A DNA stretch of 64,000 bases, taken from contig NZ_ATVD01000002.1 of assembly GCF_000420545.1 (NCBI RefSeq), positions 620,001 to 684,000 on the forward strand, in the 5' to 3' direction. This document shows, piece by piece, positions 8,570 through 17,636 of this stretch. The notes under the pieces are model-generated. The model ran no database searches and had not been told where the DNA came from. It saw only the letters and a list, made by a program, of their open reading frames with translations. Origin of the DNA: Arenimonas oryziterrae DSM 21050 = YC6267 (GTDB lineage Bacteria > Pseudomonadota > Gammaproteobacteria > Xanthomonadales > Xanthomonadaceae). Both the position numbers and the translations under genes were made by a program. Every line of letters begins with the position of its first letter. Within the stretch, counting starts at the first letter, position 1.

Positions 8570-9574
8570 ATGGATACCGCCCTCGCTCCGCCCGCGTCCC
8601 CGATGGTCCGCAACGTTGTCGCCTATTGCAGCGCGGGTAAACGGCGCGCCGACATCAGCCTCGAACAGATCAGCGACGTGCTCGCAGTCGACGACGGCGG
8701 CTTCGTCTGGGTCGGGTTGTACGCCCCGGACGAACAGCTGCTGCTGAAGATGCAGGAAGAGTTTTCCCTGCATCCGCTCGCCGTCGAGGATGCGCTGAAG
8801 GCGCACCAGCGTCCGAAGATCGAGCTGTACGGCGATTCGCTGTTCATGGTGCTGCATACCGCGCAGGTGGTCGCCGGCCACATCGAGTTCGGCGAAACGC
8901 ATATCTTCATCGGACCGCGCTATCTGCTGACCGTGCGCCACGGCGCGTCCCTGCCCTTCAGCCCGGCGCGCGAGCGCTGCGAGAAGAGCCCCGATCTCAT
9001 GAAACTCGGCCCGAGCTACGGGCTGTATGCCGTGCTCGATGCCGTGGTCGACAATTATTTCCCGATCGTCGGCGAGTTCCAGGAGGAGCTCAACGAACTC
9101 GAGAAGGACATCTTCGCCGAAGACTACCGGCGCGAAACGGTGCGCCGCCTGTACGAACTCAAGCGCGACCTCACGCAACTGCGTCTGGCGGTCTCGCCGA
9201 TGCAGGACATGCTCAACCAGCTCATGCAGTTCCACCCGACCCTGATCCGCAAGGAAGTGCGCGTGTACCTGCGCGATGTGCACGACCACGTCGTGCGGGT
9301 GAACGAAGCCGTGGACACGATGCGCGAAATGCTGACCGCCGCGATGTCGGTGAACCTGTCCCTGGTCACCGTCGCGCAGGGCGAGATCGTCAAACGCCTG
9401 GCCGGCTGGGCCGCCCTGCTCGCCGCCCCGACCCTGCTGACCAGCTGGTACGGCATGAACTTTCATCACATGCCTGAACTGGACGGCCGCTACAGCTACT
9501 GGATCATGATCGGCGTGACGGCCGCCGTCTGCGTAGGCCTGTATTTCGCCCTGCGTCGCGCCAAATGGCTGTAA
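8570..9574 (+). CDS. corA: CorA-type magnesium and cobalt transporter
   Basis: This is a CorA-family divalent cation channel. From ATG 8570 the protein has 334 residues: a large cytoplasmic domain of strands and long helices (about 1-270), then two C-terminal membrane helices. The signature GMN loop is present as WYGMNF, followed by a short periplasmic loop with HHMPELDGRY and the last helix ending in basic residues. An in-frame TTG at 8534 lies four bases after the preceding stop and would add 12 residues; I prefer the ATG. It follows the corC and DUF4105 genes in the same direction, linking it to metal-ion homeostasis. Confidence 0.93.
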   Translation: MDTALAPPASPMVRNVVAYCSAGKRRADISLEQISDVLAVDDGGFVWVGLYAPDEQLLLKMQEEFSLHPLAVEDALKAHQRPKIELYGDSLFMVLHTAQVVAGHIEFGETHIFIGPRYLLTVRHGASLPFSPARERCEKSPDLMKLGPSYGLYAVLDAVVDNYFPIVGEFQEELNELEKDIFAEDYRRETVRRLYELKRDLTQLRLAVSPMQDMLNQLMQFHPTLIRKEVRVYLRDVHDHVVRVNEAVDTMREMLTAAMSVNLSLVTVAQGEIVKRLAGWAALLAAPTLLTSWYGMNFHHMPELDGRYSYWIMIGVTAAVCVGLYFALRRAKWL

Positions 9575-9580
9575 TAAAGC

Positions 9581-9600
9581 GGCCGCGTTGACAAGCGGCC
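9581..9600 (+). other. short inverted repeat after corA
   Basis: GGCCGC and GCGGCC arms of six bases are separated by an eight-base loop (GTTGACAA), seven bases after the corA stop. There is no T tract on either strand, so it is at best a weak hairpin. The remaining gap to 9697 holds nothing else I can support. Confidence 0.3.
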
Positions 9601-9697
9601 CACGCATTGCGCAGATTAATCACCCCCCAGCGCCTTCGGGCAGACCACGGTTCCGGCCTCCATCGCCGCAGCTGACGATGAAAAGCAGGAAATCCCG

Positions 9698-10519
9698 ATG
9701 CGGTTAGCGATTGGCCTGGTGACTTTCAACAACGCGTCCGACGAGTTGGCGACGTTCTTTCGCTCGCTCGCGGCGAGTACCGCCGGTCCCGCGTTCGCTC
9801 CCGACACCGTGAAGGTGCTGGTCATCCACAACGGCGATGCCGTGGCGATGCCGGCCGGTGCGCACGCGACCGAATTGCCGGGGCAGGGAAATGTCGGTTT
9901 CGCGCGGGCGGTGAATCGCCTGCTGCAGGCCGGGTTCGACGATCCTGCGATCGACGCGGTCGTCTGCGCCAATCCCGACGGCGCCTTCCATCCCGATTGC
10001 CTGCGCGAACTCGCCGACCAGGCCGCGCGCCATCCGGCCAGCCTGGTCGAAGCGCGGCAATTTCCCGAAGAACACCCCAAGAACTACGACCGGCGCACGC
10101 TCGATACGCCCTGGGCCTCGGGCGCCTGCCTGCTGGTGCCGCGGGCGGTGTACGCGTCGATCGGCGGCTTCGACGAAAATTTCTTCCTGTACATGGAAGA
10201 CATCGACTATTCCTGGCGCGCCCGCGTGGCCGGCCACAAGGTCAAGCTCGCGCCGAAAGCGCTGTTCTCGCATGACGTTGCCGGACGCCCCGGGGACGCC
10301 TTGCGCCTGCGTTACAACCTGGTCAGCCAGCGCTATTTCGCGCACAAATGGGGCAATCCGAGCCAGCGCCAGCGCGTCGAAGCGGAGATGTTCCGCCAGG
10401 GCTTCGCTGGCAGCGCCGACGACCTGCCCGCGCTGCCGCCGGTCGCCGCAGTGGGCCAGACTGAATATCTGGTCAGCGATTTCGTCAACGCGGCGCACTA
10501 CGCGCCCGGACGCTGGTGA
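9698..10519 (+). CDS. family-2 glycosyltransferase (rhamnosyltransferase-like)
   Basis: This is a GT-A fold inverting glycosyltransferase of 273 residues, probably cytoplasmic and acting on a polysaccharide or glycan precursor. The N-terminus [10 protein letters not shown] is the nucleotide-binding strand, and [10 protein letters not shown] carries an NPD motif in the place of the usual [17 protein letters not shown] and [20 protein letters not shown] match the WbbL/rhamnosyltransferase group, with the conserved ED as likely catalytic base. The stop overlaps the following glycosyltransferase (GTGA). dTDP-rhamnose genes lie much further along the window, which makes a rhamnosyl donor possible but unproven. 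Confidence 0.85.
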   Translation: MRLAIGLVTFNNASDELATFFRSLAASTAGPAFAPDTVKVLVIHNGDAVAMPAGAHATELPGQGNVGFARAVNRLLQAGFDDPAIDAVVCANPDGAFHPDCLRELADQAARHPASLVEARQFPEEHPKNYDRRTLDTPWASGACLLVPRAVYASIGGFDENFFLYMEDIDYSWRARVAGHKVKLAPKALFSHDVAGRPGDALRLRYNLVSQRYFAHKWGNPSQRQRVEAEMFRQGFAGSADDLPALPPVAAVGQTEYLVSDFVNAAHYAPGRW

Positions 10520-11523
10520 GCGCCGCGATGACCGCCGCCCTGCTTGGTGACACGCTCAGCGTTGTGGTGCGCTCGGCCTCGGCCCAGCGCCTGCCCATGC
10601 TCGACGAGGCGCTGTTCTCGCTGGCCTGCCAGCGCTGGCAGAAGCTCGACGTGGTGCTCGCGTTGCAGGCGCCGGATGCGGACTTCCTCGCCGCGGCGCA
10701 GGCCGTGCTCGCCCGCCAGCCCTGGCGCGAGGGTGTCAGCCATCAGGTGCTCGCGGTCCCGGCCGCGGCGGGTTTCGATGCCCGCGCGCGCCTGCTGACC
10801 GAGGGCGCCCGCGTCGCCCGCGGTGAATTCCTGGCTTTCCTCGACGACGACGACATCGTCTACCAGCGCGGCTACGAACGCCTGATCGCCCGCTTGCGTG
10901 CGCGTCCCGACGCCGTGCTCGCGGTCGGCGGGACCCGCCTGGCCTTCCTCGACTCCGTCGGCGACTACTACTTCATCCGGCGCAAACAGGACGGCTTCTT
11001 CGCCTGGGGCTCGCGCCGTTTCGACCTGTTTCGCGACAATTTCATCCCGATCCACAGCTACGTGCTGGCGCGCACGCGCCTGCCGGCGGACCTGCTGCGT
11101 TTTTCCGACGAGCACGTGCCGCTGGAGGACTACGAGTTCCTGCTGCGCGCCGCCACCGTCGGCCCGTTCGAAACCAGCGACCGCCTGTTCCCGGTCGCCG
11201 AATACCGCATCCATGCCGGCAATACGATCTGGGACGGCGAGGCCACCCACGCTACCCACAACCCGAACCTGGCGCGCGCCCGAGAGCTCATCGCCCGCGA
11301 CCAGAAGGCCTTGCGCATGACCATCACCAGCGCCGAATGGCAGGAATTGCAGGCGACCCTGGCACCCCCGCCGGCGCCGGCCGGCGAGCCGGTTATAATG
11401 GCCCCGCCCGGCGCGCACCGTTTCCTGCACCGGCGTGCCGACGCGGTCTATCGCCTTTTCGACCGCTTCCCGCGCCTGAGCAATGCCCTGGGCGCCCTGC
11501 TTGCCCGCCTTCGCGGCGCCTGA
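10516..11523 (+). CDS. family-2 glycosyltransferase
   Basis: This is a second GT-A glycosyltransferase, of 335 residues. The clear signature is [20 protein letters not shown] with the metal- and sugar-nucleotide-binding DDD. The N-terminal [19 protein letters not shown] strand resembles the usual start of family 2. The donor and acceptor are not evident. GTG at 10516 overlaps the upstream stop and is used here; ATG at 10528 is an alternative that removes four residues. A perfect TATAAT lies inside the gene at 11394-11399, without a matching -35 hexamer. Neighbours suggest a surface-polysaccharide or glycosylation role. Confidence 0.82.
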   Translation: MSAAMTAALLGDTLSVVVRSASAQRLPMLDEALFSLACQRWQKLDVVLALQAPDADFLAAAQAVLARQPWREGVSHQVLAVPAAAGFDARARLLTEGARVARGEFLAFLDDDDIVYQRGYERLIARLRARPDAVLAVGGTRLAFLDSVGDYYFIRRKQDGFFAWGSRRFDLFRDNFIPIHSYVLARTRLPADLLRFSDEHVPLEDYEFLLRAATVGPFETSDRLFPVAEYRIHAGNTIWDGEATHATHNPNLARARELIARDQKALRMTITSAEWQELQATLAPPPAPAGEPVIMAPPGAHRFLHRRADAVYRLFDRFPRLSNALGALLARLRGA

Positions 11524-11562
11524 CGCGTCCCCTTTCCCGACCGGTTGTCACGGATTCCCCCC

Positions 11563-12543
11563 ATGCATGTTCTGATCACCGGCGGCGCCGGTTTCATCGG
11601 CTCCCACTTGCTCGATCGCCATGTCGCCGCGGGCGATACCGTCACCGTGCTCGACGACCTGTCGACCGGCCACCTGCGCAACATCCAGGGGCCGCTGGCC
11701 TCGGGGGCCGCCGATCTGGTCCAGGGCTGCGTCACCGATGCGCCCCTGGTCGCCCGCCTCGTCGCCCGCGCCGACTGCGTCTATCACCTCGCCTCCGCCG
11801 TCGGCGTGCAGCGCGTGATGACGCAGCGCATCCGCACACTCGATGTCGCCGTCAGCGGCACGCATGCCGTGCTCGACGCCGCCGCGCGCGACGGCACGCC
11901 GGTGCTGATCGCCTCGACCTCCGAGGTCTACGGCAAGATCACCAAGATGCCGCTGCGCGAAGACAACGATCCCTGCATCGGTCCGTCGGAAATCGATCGC
12001 TGGGGATACGCCTGCGCCAAGCTCGTCGACGAATTCATGGCGATCGCCTATTTCAAGGAACGCGCCCTGCCCGTCGTGGTGGCGCGCCTGTTCAACACCA
12101 TCGGTCCCCGCCAGATCGGCCAGTACGGCATGGTCGTGCCGCGCTTCGTCGAAGCCGCGCTCGCCGGCCGCGACATCCACATCCACGGCAGCGGCGAGCA
12201 GTCGCGCTGCTTCACGCACGTGCACGACGTCGTGCGCAGTCTGTCGGCACTGATGGCGACGCCCGCGGCCTACGGCGCGGTGTTCAACATCGGCAGCAAC
12301 GAAGAAATCAGCATCAACGCACTCGCGGCGCTGGTGAACGATGTCGTCGGCACGCAGGTGTCCGTGCAGCACATTCCGCATCGCGACGTATTCGGCGATT
12401 CCTTCCAGGACATCGAGCGCCGCGTGCCGGATTGCTCGCGTCTGACCAAGATGATCGGCTACGCGCCGTCGACGCCGCTGCGCCAGTCGATCGCCGATGT
12501 CGCCGCGGCGATGCGCCCCGCGCTTGCCCTCACCCCCGCCTGA
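11563..12543 (+). CDS. NAD-dependent epimerase/dehydratase (extended SDR, sugar-nucleotide modifying)
   Basis: This is an extended short-chain dehydrogenase acting on a nucleotide sugar, most like UDP-glucose 4-epimerase or UDP-glucuronate decarboxylase. The 326-residue protein starts with the Rossmann motif [12 protein letters not shown], has the catalytic serine segment ASTSEVYG and the YACAK (YxxxK) pair, and continues with ARLFNTIGPRQ and a substrate-binding C-terminal half. ATG 11563 places the Rossmann strand at residue 2, as usual; an in-frame start at 11545 would add six residues. It follows two glycosyltransferases, so it probably prepares their donor sugar. The exact reaction cannot be assigned without comparison. 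Confidence 0.87.
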   Translation: MHVLITGGAGFIGSHLLDRHVAAGDTVTVLDDLSTGHLRNIQGPLASGAADLVQGCVTDAPLVARLVARADCVYHLASAVGVQRVMTQRIRTLDVAVSGTHAVLDAAARDGTPVLIASTSEVYGKITKMPLREDNDPCIGPSEIDRWGYACAKLVDEFMAIAYFKERALPVVVARLFNTIGPRQIGQYGMVVPRFVEAALAGRDIHIHGSGEQSRCFTHVHDVVRSLSALMATPAAYGAVFNIGSNEEISINALAALVNDVVGTQVSVQHIPHRDVFGDSFQDIERRVPDCSRLTKMIGYAPSTPLRQSIADVAAAMRPALALTPA

Positions 12544-12569
12544 TCCCTTCCCGTTTCCGGAGCCCCGTC

Positions 12570-13064
12570 GTGACCCCGACCGCCCCCCGCTTCGCCTTGC
12601 CTGCCCTGTTCAGCCTGAGCCTGCTGATCGCCGCCTGCCAACCTGAGGCCGCGCCGGCACCGACGGTCACCGAACCCGCCCCGGTGGCCGATACCGCGCC
12701 CACACCGGCGCCGGCGCCGGCACCCGTGCAAAGCAGCGTCAGCGCGGCCTTCGCGGTCACTGGCGACCACATCAATGCCGGCACCGGCACCCTGCCCGCG
12801 GACATCAAGGAATTCGCCGCCGGCGATTCCGTCTATGCGCAGCTCATGCTCGATGGCCATGCCGCCAGCTCGACCGTCACCCTGCACTGGAAAGACGCCA
12901 CCGGCGCCGAGATCCACACGGCCGAAAAAGCCACGGCGGTCGCAGGCCTGACGCCGGTGATCTTCGATTACCGCCCGGACGCCGGCTGGACGCCGGGCAC
13001 GTACGCGCTGGTGTTCGACATCGACGGCAAGCCGTCGTGGGAACTGGCCTTCACGATTCGCTAG
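12570..13064 (+). CDS. predicted lipoprotein of unknown function
   Basis: This 164-residue protein has a signal peptide with a lipobox, SLLIAAC, so cysteine at about residue 21 would be lipidated. A low-complexity proline/alanine/threonine linker follows (about 25-50). The C-terminal domain of about 110 residues is predicted to be beta-rich, containing FAAGDSVYAQLML, VTLHWKDATGAEI and WTPGTYALVFDIDGKP, a pattern like an immunoglobulin-type sandwich. The likely start is GTG at 12570, 26 bases after the epimerase stop. I do not recognise a named family. Co-direction with the glycosyltransferases suggests it is part of the same unit, but the role is unknown. Confidence 0.75.
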   Translation: MTPTAPRFALPALFSLSLLIAACQPEAAPAPTVTEPAPVADTAPTPAPAPAPVQSSVSAAFAVTGDHINAGTGTLPADIKEFAAGDSVYAQLMLDGHAASSTVTLHWKDATGAEIHTAEKATAVAGLTPVIFDYRPDAGWTPGTYALVFDIDGKPSWELAFTIR

Positions 13065-13119
13065 GCGCGCCGAACGCCGGTCCGGCGGTTGGCCCCGAGG
13101 CCGCTGCCGGCACCCCGGC

Positions 13120-13133
13120 TTGATCGACGTCAA
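13120..13133 (+). promoter_or_regulatory. FNR/Anr-type box upstream of hemN
   Basis: TTGAT-CGAC-GTCAA matches the FNR/Anr half-site pattern with the correct 4-base spacer. Its centre (13126.5) predicts a class II transcription start near 13168, and TAGCCT at 13156-13161 is in the -10 position. That start coincides with the hemN ATG. Confidence 0.8.
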
Positions 13134-13167
13134 GGCTCGTCCGCCCGGCGGCCGCTAGCCTTGGCGC

Positions 13168-14562
13168 ATGAACAGCATTCCTCCCTTCGACGGCGACCTG
13201 TTGCGTCGCTACGACCGTCCCGGTCCGCGCTACACGTCGTATCCGACCGCGCCGCAGTTCAGCAGCGCCTTCGGCGAGGCGCAGCTGCGCGACGTCGCCA
13301 AGCTCAGCAACGGCGACCCGATCCCGCGCCGGCTGTCGCTGTATGCGCATATCCCCTTCTGTTTCAGCCCGTGTTTCTACTGCGGCTGCAACCGCATCAT
13401 CACCCGCGACCATTCGCGCGCGGACGCCTACCTGGCCCGCCTCGTGCGTGAAATCGCCCTGGTCGCGCCGCTGTTCGACCGCGACCGCGATGTGATCCAG
13501 CTGCATCTGGGCGGCGGCACGCCCAACTTCCTCAACGCCGGCCAGCTCGGCGAACTCATGGAAAGTTTCAGCCGGCATTTTCATTTCAGCGCTTCCCGCG
13601 AGCGCGACTTCTCGATCGAACTCGATCCGCGTTTCGTCGGCGCCAGCGACATCGAGGCGCTGGCCTTCATGGGTTTCAATCGCGCCAGCCTGGGCGTGCA
13701 GGATTTCGATCCGACAGTGCAGGCGGCGGTGAACCGCATCCAATCGGTGGAAGAAACCCTCGCCGTCGTCGACGCCTGCCGCAAGCACGGGTTCCGGTCG
13801 GTCAACATCGACCTGATCTACGGCCTGCCGGGACAGAACCGCGCCGGCTTCGGCCGCACGCTCGATACCGTCGTCGCGGCGCGTCCCGATCGCTTGGCGA
13901 TCTACAGCTATGCGCACATGCCGCAGCTGTTCCGCCCGCAGAAACAGATCGACGAGTCGCTGTTGCCCGATCCGGAAGCGAAATTGGGTCTGCTGCAGTT
14001 GGCGATCGAAAAACTGTCGGCAGCCGGCTACCGCTACATCGGTATGGACCATTTCGCGCTGCCCGACGACGAATTGTCGCGTGCGCAGGAACACGACGGC
14101 CTGCATCGCAATTTCATGGGCTACACCACCCATGCCGACTGCGACCTGATCGGCCTGGGCGTCAGCGCGATCAGCCATATCGGCGACAGCTACAGCCAAA
14201 ACCCGCGCGACCTGCCCGGTTGGGAAGCGGCGATCGACAGCGGCCGCCTGCCGGTCTGGCGCGGCATCACGCTCGATGCCGACGACGTGCTGCGCGCCGA
14301 CCTGATCCAGCAGCTGATGTGTCGCGGCGAGATCGACATCCCGGCCCTCGAGCAGCGCCACGGCATCGATTTCGCCGGCTATTTCCACGACGACCTGGCG
14401 CGTCTGCGCGAACTGGTCGCCGACGGCCTGGTCGCGATCGAACCGACCCGGATTCTGGCGACCTCGCGCGGCCGCCTGCTGCTGCGTATCATCGCCGCAT
14501 GCTTCGATCGCTACCTGCATCAGCCGCGGACCGAACCGGTACGGTTCTCGAAAGCGATCTGA
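13168..14562 (+). CDS. hemN: oxygen-independent coproporphyrinogen III oxidase HemN
   Basis: HemN is a radical-SAM enzyme that decarboxylates coproporphyrinogen III to protoporphyrinogen IX without oxygen, giving haem under anoxia. The 464-residue protein has normal length. The cluster cysteines are C65, C69 and C72, followed by C74, in HIPFCFSPCFYCGCN, and GGGTPNFL and INIDLIYGLPGQ are the expected SAM-binding motifs. Other HemN hallmarks such as YTSYPTA near the N-terminus are present. An FNR/Anr-type box lies 35 bases before the ATG, and no ribosome-binding sequence is evident. The gene is followed after 22 bases by an FNR-type regulator. Confidence 0.96.
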   Translation: MNSIPPFDGDLLRRYDRPGPRYTSYPTAPQFSSAFGEAQLRDVAKLSNGDPIPRRLSLYAHIPFCFSPCFYCGCNRIITRDHSRADAYLARLVREIALVAPLFDRDRDVIQLHLGGGTPNFLNAGQLGELMESFSRHFHFSASRERDFSIELDPRFVGASDIEALAFMGFNRASLGVQDFDPTVQAAVNRIQSVEETLAVVDACRKHGFRSVNIDLIYGLPGQNRAGFGRTLDTVVAARPDRLAIYSYAHMPQLFRPQKQIDESLLPDPEAKLGLLQLAIEKLSAAGYRYIGMDHFALPDDELSRAQEHDGLHRNFMGYTTHADCDLIGLGVSAISHIGDSYSQNPRDLPGWEAAIDSGRLPVWRGITLDADDVLRADLIQQLMCRGEIDIPALEQRHGIDFAGYFHDDLARLRELVADGLVAIEPTRILATSRGRLLLRIIAACFDRYLHQPRTEPVRFSKAI

Positions 14563-14584
14563 CGATCTGCGCGAAGAGGGGGCC

Positions 14585-15337
14585 ATGAGCGAACCTGCGC
14601 TGCGCCGGCCCCGCCCGGGCCCGATAGCCGACGACGGCGACGCGCTGCGTTTCTGCAGCACCTGCGCGTTTTCCCAGGCCTGCCTGTCGCAAGGCTTCGA
14701 TAAGAGCTCGCTCAACGACCTGCATGTGCTGGTCGAACACGTCGGGCCGTTTCACGAAGGCGAGCATCTGTTCCGCGAGGGCGACGATTTCACCGCGATC
14801 GCGGCCGTGCGCGCCGGCACGGTCAAGACCTACGTGCTCGATCCGTCGGGCCAGGAGCAGGTCCTCGGATTTTTCCTGCCCGGCGAAGTCATCGGTCTCA
14901 ACGCGATCCATCACGCCCGCTATCCCTGCAATGCCGTCGCGCTGGACACGGTGATGCTGTGCCGTTTTTCGTTTCCGAAAATGGCGCTGCTGGCCACGCG
15001 CCTGCCCGGACTGCAGGCGCAGTTGTTCCGCCTGCTCTCGCAGGACATCGGCAAGGCCGCCTTGCTGGCCGGCGACTATTCCTCGGACCAGCGCATGGCG
15101 GCGTTCCTGGTGTCGCTCTCGCGCCGGTATGCCGAGCGCGGTTTTTCCCCGAGTCGTTTCCACCTGACGATGGCGCGCACGGACATGGCCAACTACCTGC
15201 GCCTGGCGCCGGAAACCGTGAGCCGGGTACTGCGGCGCTTCCAGGACGAAGGCCTGGTGCAGGTCGAACGACGGGAGCTGGAAATCCTCGATGCGGCGCG
15301 CCTGGCCGCGCTGGCGCGGCCGGTCCTGCGCGAATAA
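14585..15337 (+). CDS. FNR-type oxygen-sensing transcription regulator (paralogue 1)
   Basis: This is a Crp/Fnr-family regulator of 250 residues with the full set of iron-sulfur ligands expected for an oxygen sensor: C24, C27 and C33 (CxxCx5C spacing as in E. coli FNR) plus C115 in YPCNAVAL. A cyclic-nucleotide-fold effector domain (about 45-160) precedes a winged helix-turn-helix. The recognition helix is APETVSRVLRRFQDEG, and its E-SR matches FNR residues that read TTGAT half-sites. A strong purine-rich ribosome site (GAAGAGGGGG) precedes the ATG. It directly follows hemN and probably shares its transcript. A second FNR-type gene lies at 34730-35530; their division of labour is unknown. Confidence 0.93.
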   Translation: MSEPALRRPRPGPIADDGDALRFCSTCAFSQACLSQGFDKSSLNDLHVLVEHVGPFHEGEHLFREGDDFTAIAAVRAGTVKTYVLDPSGQEQVLGFFLPGEVIGLNAIHHARYPCNAVALDTVMLCRFSFPKMALLATRLPGLQAQLFRLLSQDIGKAALLAGDYSSDQRMAAFLVSLSRRYAERGFSPSRFHLTMARTDMANYLRLAPETVSRVLRRFQDEGLVQVERRELEILDAARLAALARPVLRE

Positions 15338-15393
15338 CCACGCGGCTTGCCCGGCACGCCCTGCCCGGTCGGGCCCGGGCGGCGCCGACGGGG

Positions 15394-15399
15394 TATCAT
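15394..15399 (+). promoter_or_regulatory. predicted -10 box for the SDR gene
   Basis: TATCAT at 15394-15399 predicts a transcription start near 15406 and a leader of about 97 bases to TTG 15503. It overlaps the in-frame ATG at 15398, which argues against that ATG as the translation start. No clear -35 element was found. Confidence 0.35.
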
Positions 15400-15502
15400 G
15401 CGGCCCCCAAACCGGCTCGATTCGTCGCCCGATCCCCGCCAGCCCCGCCTGTGCCGGATCGCGGGACGCGGGACCTCCCCGCCGGGAACACAGGACTGCC
15501 CC

Positions 15503-17080
15503 TTGAATACCCAGGAAAAACCCGTCGCGCCCGCGCCGGACATCGACGACGAGCTGCTGGCGCGTCTGCACGCCGCCACCGATCTGTTGGAAACCGTCTC
15601 GCGCAACCGCGCGATGATTGAGGCCCTGCCCGAATTCGAACGCAAGCGCCTACTCGAGGCGATCACGCGCATCCACACGCCCGATCCGATCGCGCACCGG
15701 CAGAAACTGCGGCAGATGCGCCGCGAACGCGCGGCGGAAAAAAACCGCAAGGACGATACCGTTCTCAACCAGACGGGTATCCGCGAATTGCGCCGCAAGC
15801 CGGTGTTCACCACGCCAAACTATTTCCCGCCGCAGGATTTCGTCGCGCGCGACGGCGACGAGGGCGACTCGGCGCCGCGCGAATCGATCGAGCCGCAGCA
15901 CTGCTACGTGTGCAAGCAGAAGTATTCGCAGATCCATCATTTCTACGACCAGATGTGCCCGTCCTGCGCGGACTTCAATTTCGCCAAACGTAGCGAAACG
16001 GCGGACCTCCGCGGTCGCGTCGCCCTGCTCACCGGCGGCCGCGTCAAGATCGGCTACCAGGCCGGCATCAAACTGCTGCGCGCCGGTGCCCAGCTGATCG
16101 TGACCACGCGCTTCCCGCGCGATTCCGCCGCGCGTTATGCCCAGGAACCGGATTTCGCCGAGTGGGGCCATCGCCTGGAAATCTTCGGCCTCGACCTGCG
16201 TCACACGCCGAGCGTGGAAGCCTTCTGCCAGACCCTGATCCAGACGCGGCCGCGCCTGGACTTCATCATCAACAACGCCTGCCAGACCGTGCGTCGTCCG
16301 CCGGAGTTCTATGCACACATGATGGAAGGCGAGACTGCCGCGCATCACGACATGCCCGAGGACATCCGCAAGCTGCTCGGCAGCTACGAAGGTCTGCGCG
16401 GCTACGATCTGCTGCCCGACGGCAATGTTCTGTCGACGCAGGAAAGCCAGCGCCTGGCGCAACAGGCGCCGGGCATGACGCGCGCCGCGGAACTGTCGCA
16501 GCTGCCCCTGCTCGCCGACGAACTGCTCGGCCAGAAGCACCTGTTCCCGGAAGGCCGACTCGACCAGGACCTGCAGCAGGTCGACCTGCGCGGACGCAAT
16601 TCCTGGCGCCTGCTCATGGCCGAAGTGCCGTCGGTGGAATTGCTGGAAGTACAGCTGGTCAACGCCGTCGCGCCCTTCATCATCAATGCGCGCCTGAAGC
16701 CGCTAATGATGAAAACGCCCGAACGCGACAAGCACATCGTCAACGTGTCGGCGGTCGAGGGTCAGTTCTACCGCAACTTCAAGACCACGCGGCATCCGCA
16801 TACGAACATGGCCAAGGCCGCGCTGAACATGATGACGCGCACCGCCGCGACCGACTATCACGGCGACGGCATCCACATGAACAGCGTGGACACCGGCTGG
16901 GTCACCGACGAGGATCCGATCGAGATCGCCGAGCGCAAGCAGAAGGAAGAACGCTTCCATCCGCCGCTCGACATCGTCGACGGTGCCGCGCGCATCGTCG
17001 ATCCGATCATCGCCGGCATCAATACCGGCGAGCACGTCTGGGGCCAGTTCCTCAAGGACTACAAGCCCACCGATTGGTAA
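15503..17080 (+). CDS. SDR-family oxidoreductase with N-terminal CxxC...CxxC segment
   Basis: The C-terminal two thirds form a short-chain dehydrogenase domain. It has a Rossmann-type VALLTGGRVKIGYQAGIKLL, an IINNAC motif, a catalytic-type VSAVEG serine strand, and later HPHTNMAKAALNMM in place of the usual YxxxK region. About 150 N-terminal residues precede it, including two cysteine pairs (CYVCKQKY and MCPSC, about 20 residues apart) that could bind zinc. The region before them is charged and helical. I take TTG 15503 as the start (525 residues), because sequence upstream is proline/arginine-rich and the ATG at 15398 sits on the likely -10 box. The tyrosine normally expected in YxxxK is not obvious, so the reaction is uncertain. 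Confidence 0.8.
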   Translation: MNTQEKPVAPAPDIDDELLARLHAATDLLETVSRNRAMIEALPEFERKRLLEAITRIHTPDPIAHRQKLRQMRRERAAEKNRKDDTVLNQTGIRELRRKPVFTTPNYFPPQDFVARDGDEGDSAPRESIEPQHCYVCKQKYSQIHHFYDQMCPSCADFNFAKRSETADLRGRVALLTGGRVKIGYQAGIKLLRAGAQLIVTTRFPRDSAARYAQEPDFAEWGHRLEIFGLDLRHTPSVEAFCQTLIQTRPRLDFIINNACQTVRRPPEFYAHMMEGETAAHHDMPEDIRKLLGSYEGLRGYDLLPDGNVLSTQESQRLAQQAPGMTRAAELSQLPLLADELLGQKHLFPEGRLDQDLQQVDLRGRNSWRLLMAEVPSVELLEVQLVNAVAPFIINARLKPLMMKTPERDKHIVNVSAVEGQFYRNFKTTRHPHTNMAKAALNMMTRTAATDYHGDGIHMNSVDTGWVTDEDPIEIAERKQKEERFHPPLDIVDGAARIVDPIIAGINTGEHVWGQFLKDYKPTDW

Positions 17081-17144
17081 GGCTGGCGCCGCGCGGTCAC
17101 GCCTGCTTAACCCCGATCGGACAACAGCGCACTACCATCGTCTG

Positions 17145-17543
17145 ATGCGATCGAAAGCCCTGCGATGGTTCTGGATCACGAGCGGTCTGCTTGCGCTCGC
17201 GCTGGGCGCGATCGGCATCGTCCTGCCGGTGCTGCCGACCGTGCCCTTCGTGCTGCTCGCCGCCTACTGCTTTTCGCGCGGCAGCCAGCGTTGGGAAAAC
17301 TGGCTGCTCAACCAGCCCACGCTCGGCCCGATGGTGCGCGACTGGCGCGAACACCGCGCCGTGCCGCTGCGCGCCAAGCAACTGGCCACCGTCATGATGA
17401 CGATCAGCTCCGCGCTGTCGTGGTGGTTCCTGCCGACGAACATCGGCTGGATACCGGCGGCGACCTGCACGCTGGTCGCGATCTATCTGTGGCGGCTGCC
17501 GACGCGCTCGGCCCCGACGCGCCAGCCCTCGACCGAGCCCTGA
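17145..17543 (+). CDS. ybaN: YbaN-family (DUF454) inner membrane protein
   Basis: This 132-residue membrane protein matches the DUF454/YbaN family. It begins RWFWITSGLLALALGAIGIVLPVLPTVPFVLLAAYCFSR-like: a basic start, then a hydrophobic pair of helices with the family's GIVLPVLPTVPF pattern. A cytoplasmic segment with WLLNQPTLGPMVRDWREH follows, then two further helices (about 80-122). Its function is not established. It stands between the SDR gene and the denitrification block and is upstream of the norB FNR box, so it is probably not part of that regulon. Confidence 0.85.
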   Translation: MRSKALRWFWITSGLLALALGAIGIVLPVLPTVPFVLLAAYCFSRGSQRWENWLLNQPTLGPMVRDWREHRAVPLRAKQLATVMMTISSALSWWFLPTNIGWIPAATCTLVAIYLWRLPTRSAPTRQPSTEP

Positions 17544-17566
17544 GACCCCGCCCGCCACGCCCGCGC

Positions 17567-17580
17567 TTGACCTGAGTCAG
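17567..17580 (+). promoter_or_regulatory. FNR/Anr-type box upstream of norB
   Basis: TTGAC-CTGA-GTCAG is a good match to the TTGAY-N4-RTCAA pattern with one mismatch at the last base. The centre at 17573.5 predicts a class II start near 17615, followed by the norB ribosome site GGAGAGG and ATG 17637. Confidence 0.75.
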
Positions 17581-17636
17581 GGCGGGCGTCGGTTTTTGCG
17601 CCGAGCATGACGCCATTCCTAGCGTGGAGAGGCGTC

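Noticed and set aside
9581-9600. Terminator after corA
   Set aside because: The six-base stem has no T tract on either strand.
11394-11399. TATAAT inside the second glycosyltransferase gene as a promoter for the epimerase
   Set aside because: It has no -35 hexamer at 16-18 bases and lies in a conserved reading frame; kept only as a note.
17607-17636. Upstream norB start at 17607
   Set aside because: No ribosome site and too close to the predicted transcription start; ATG 17637 has GGAGAGG correctly spaced.
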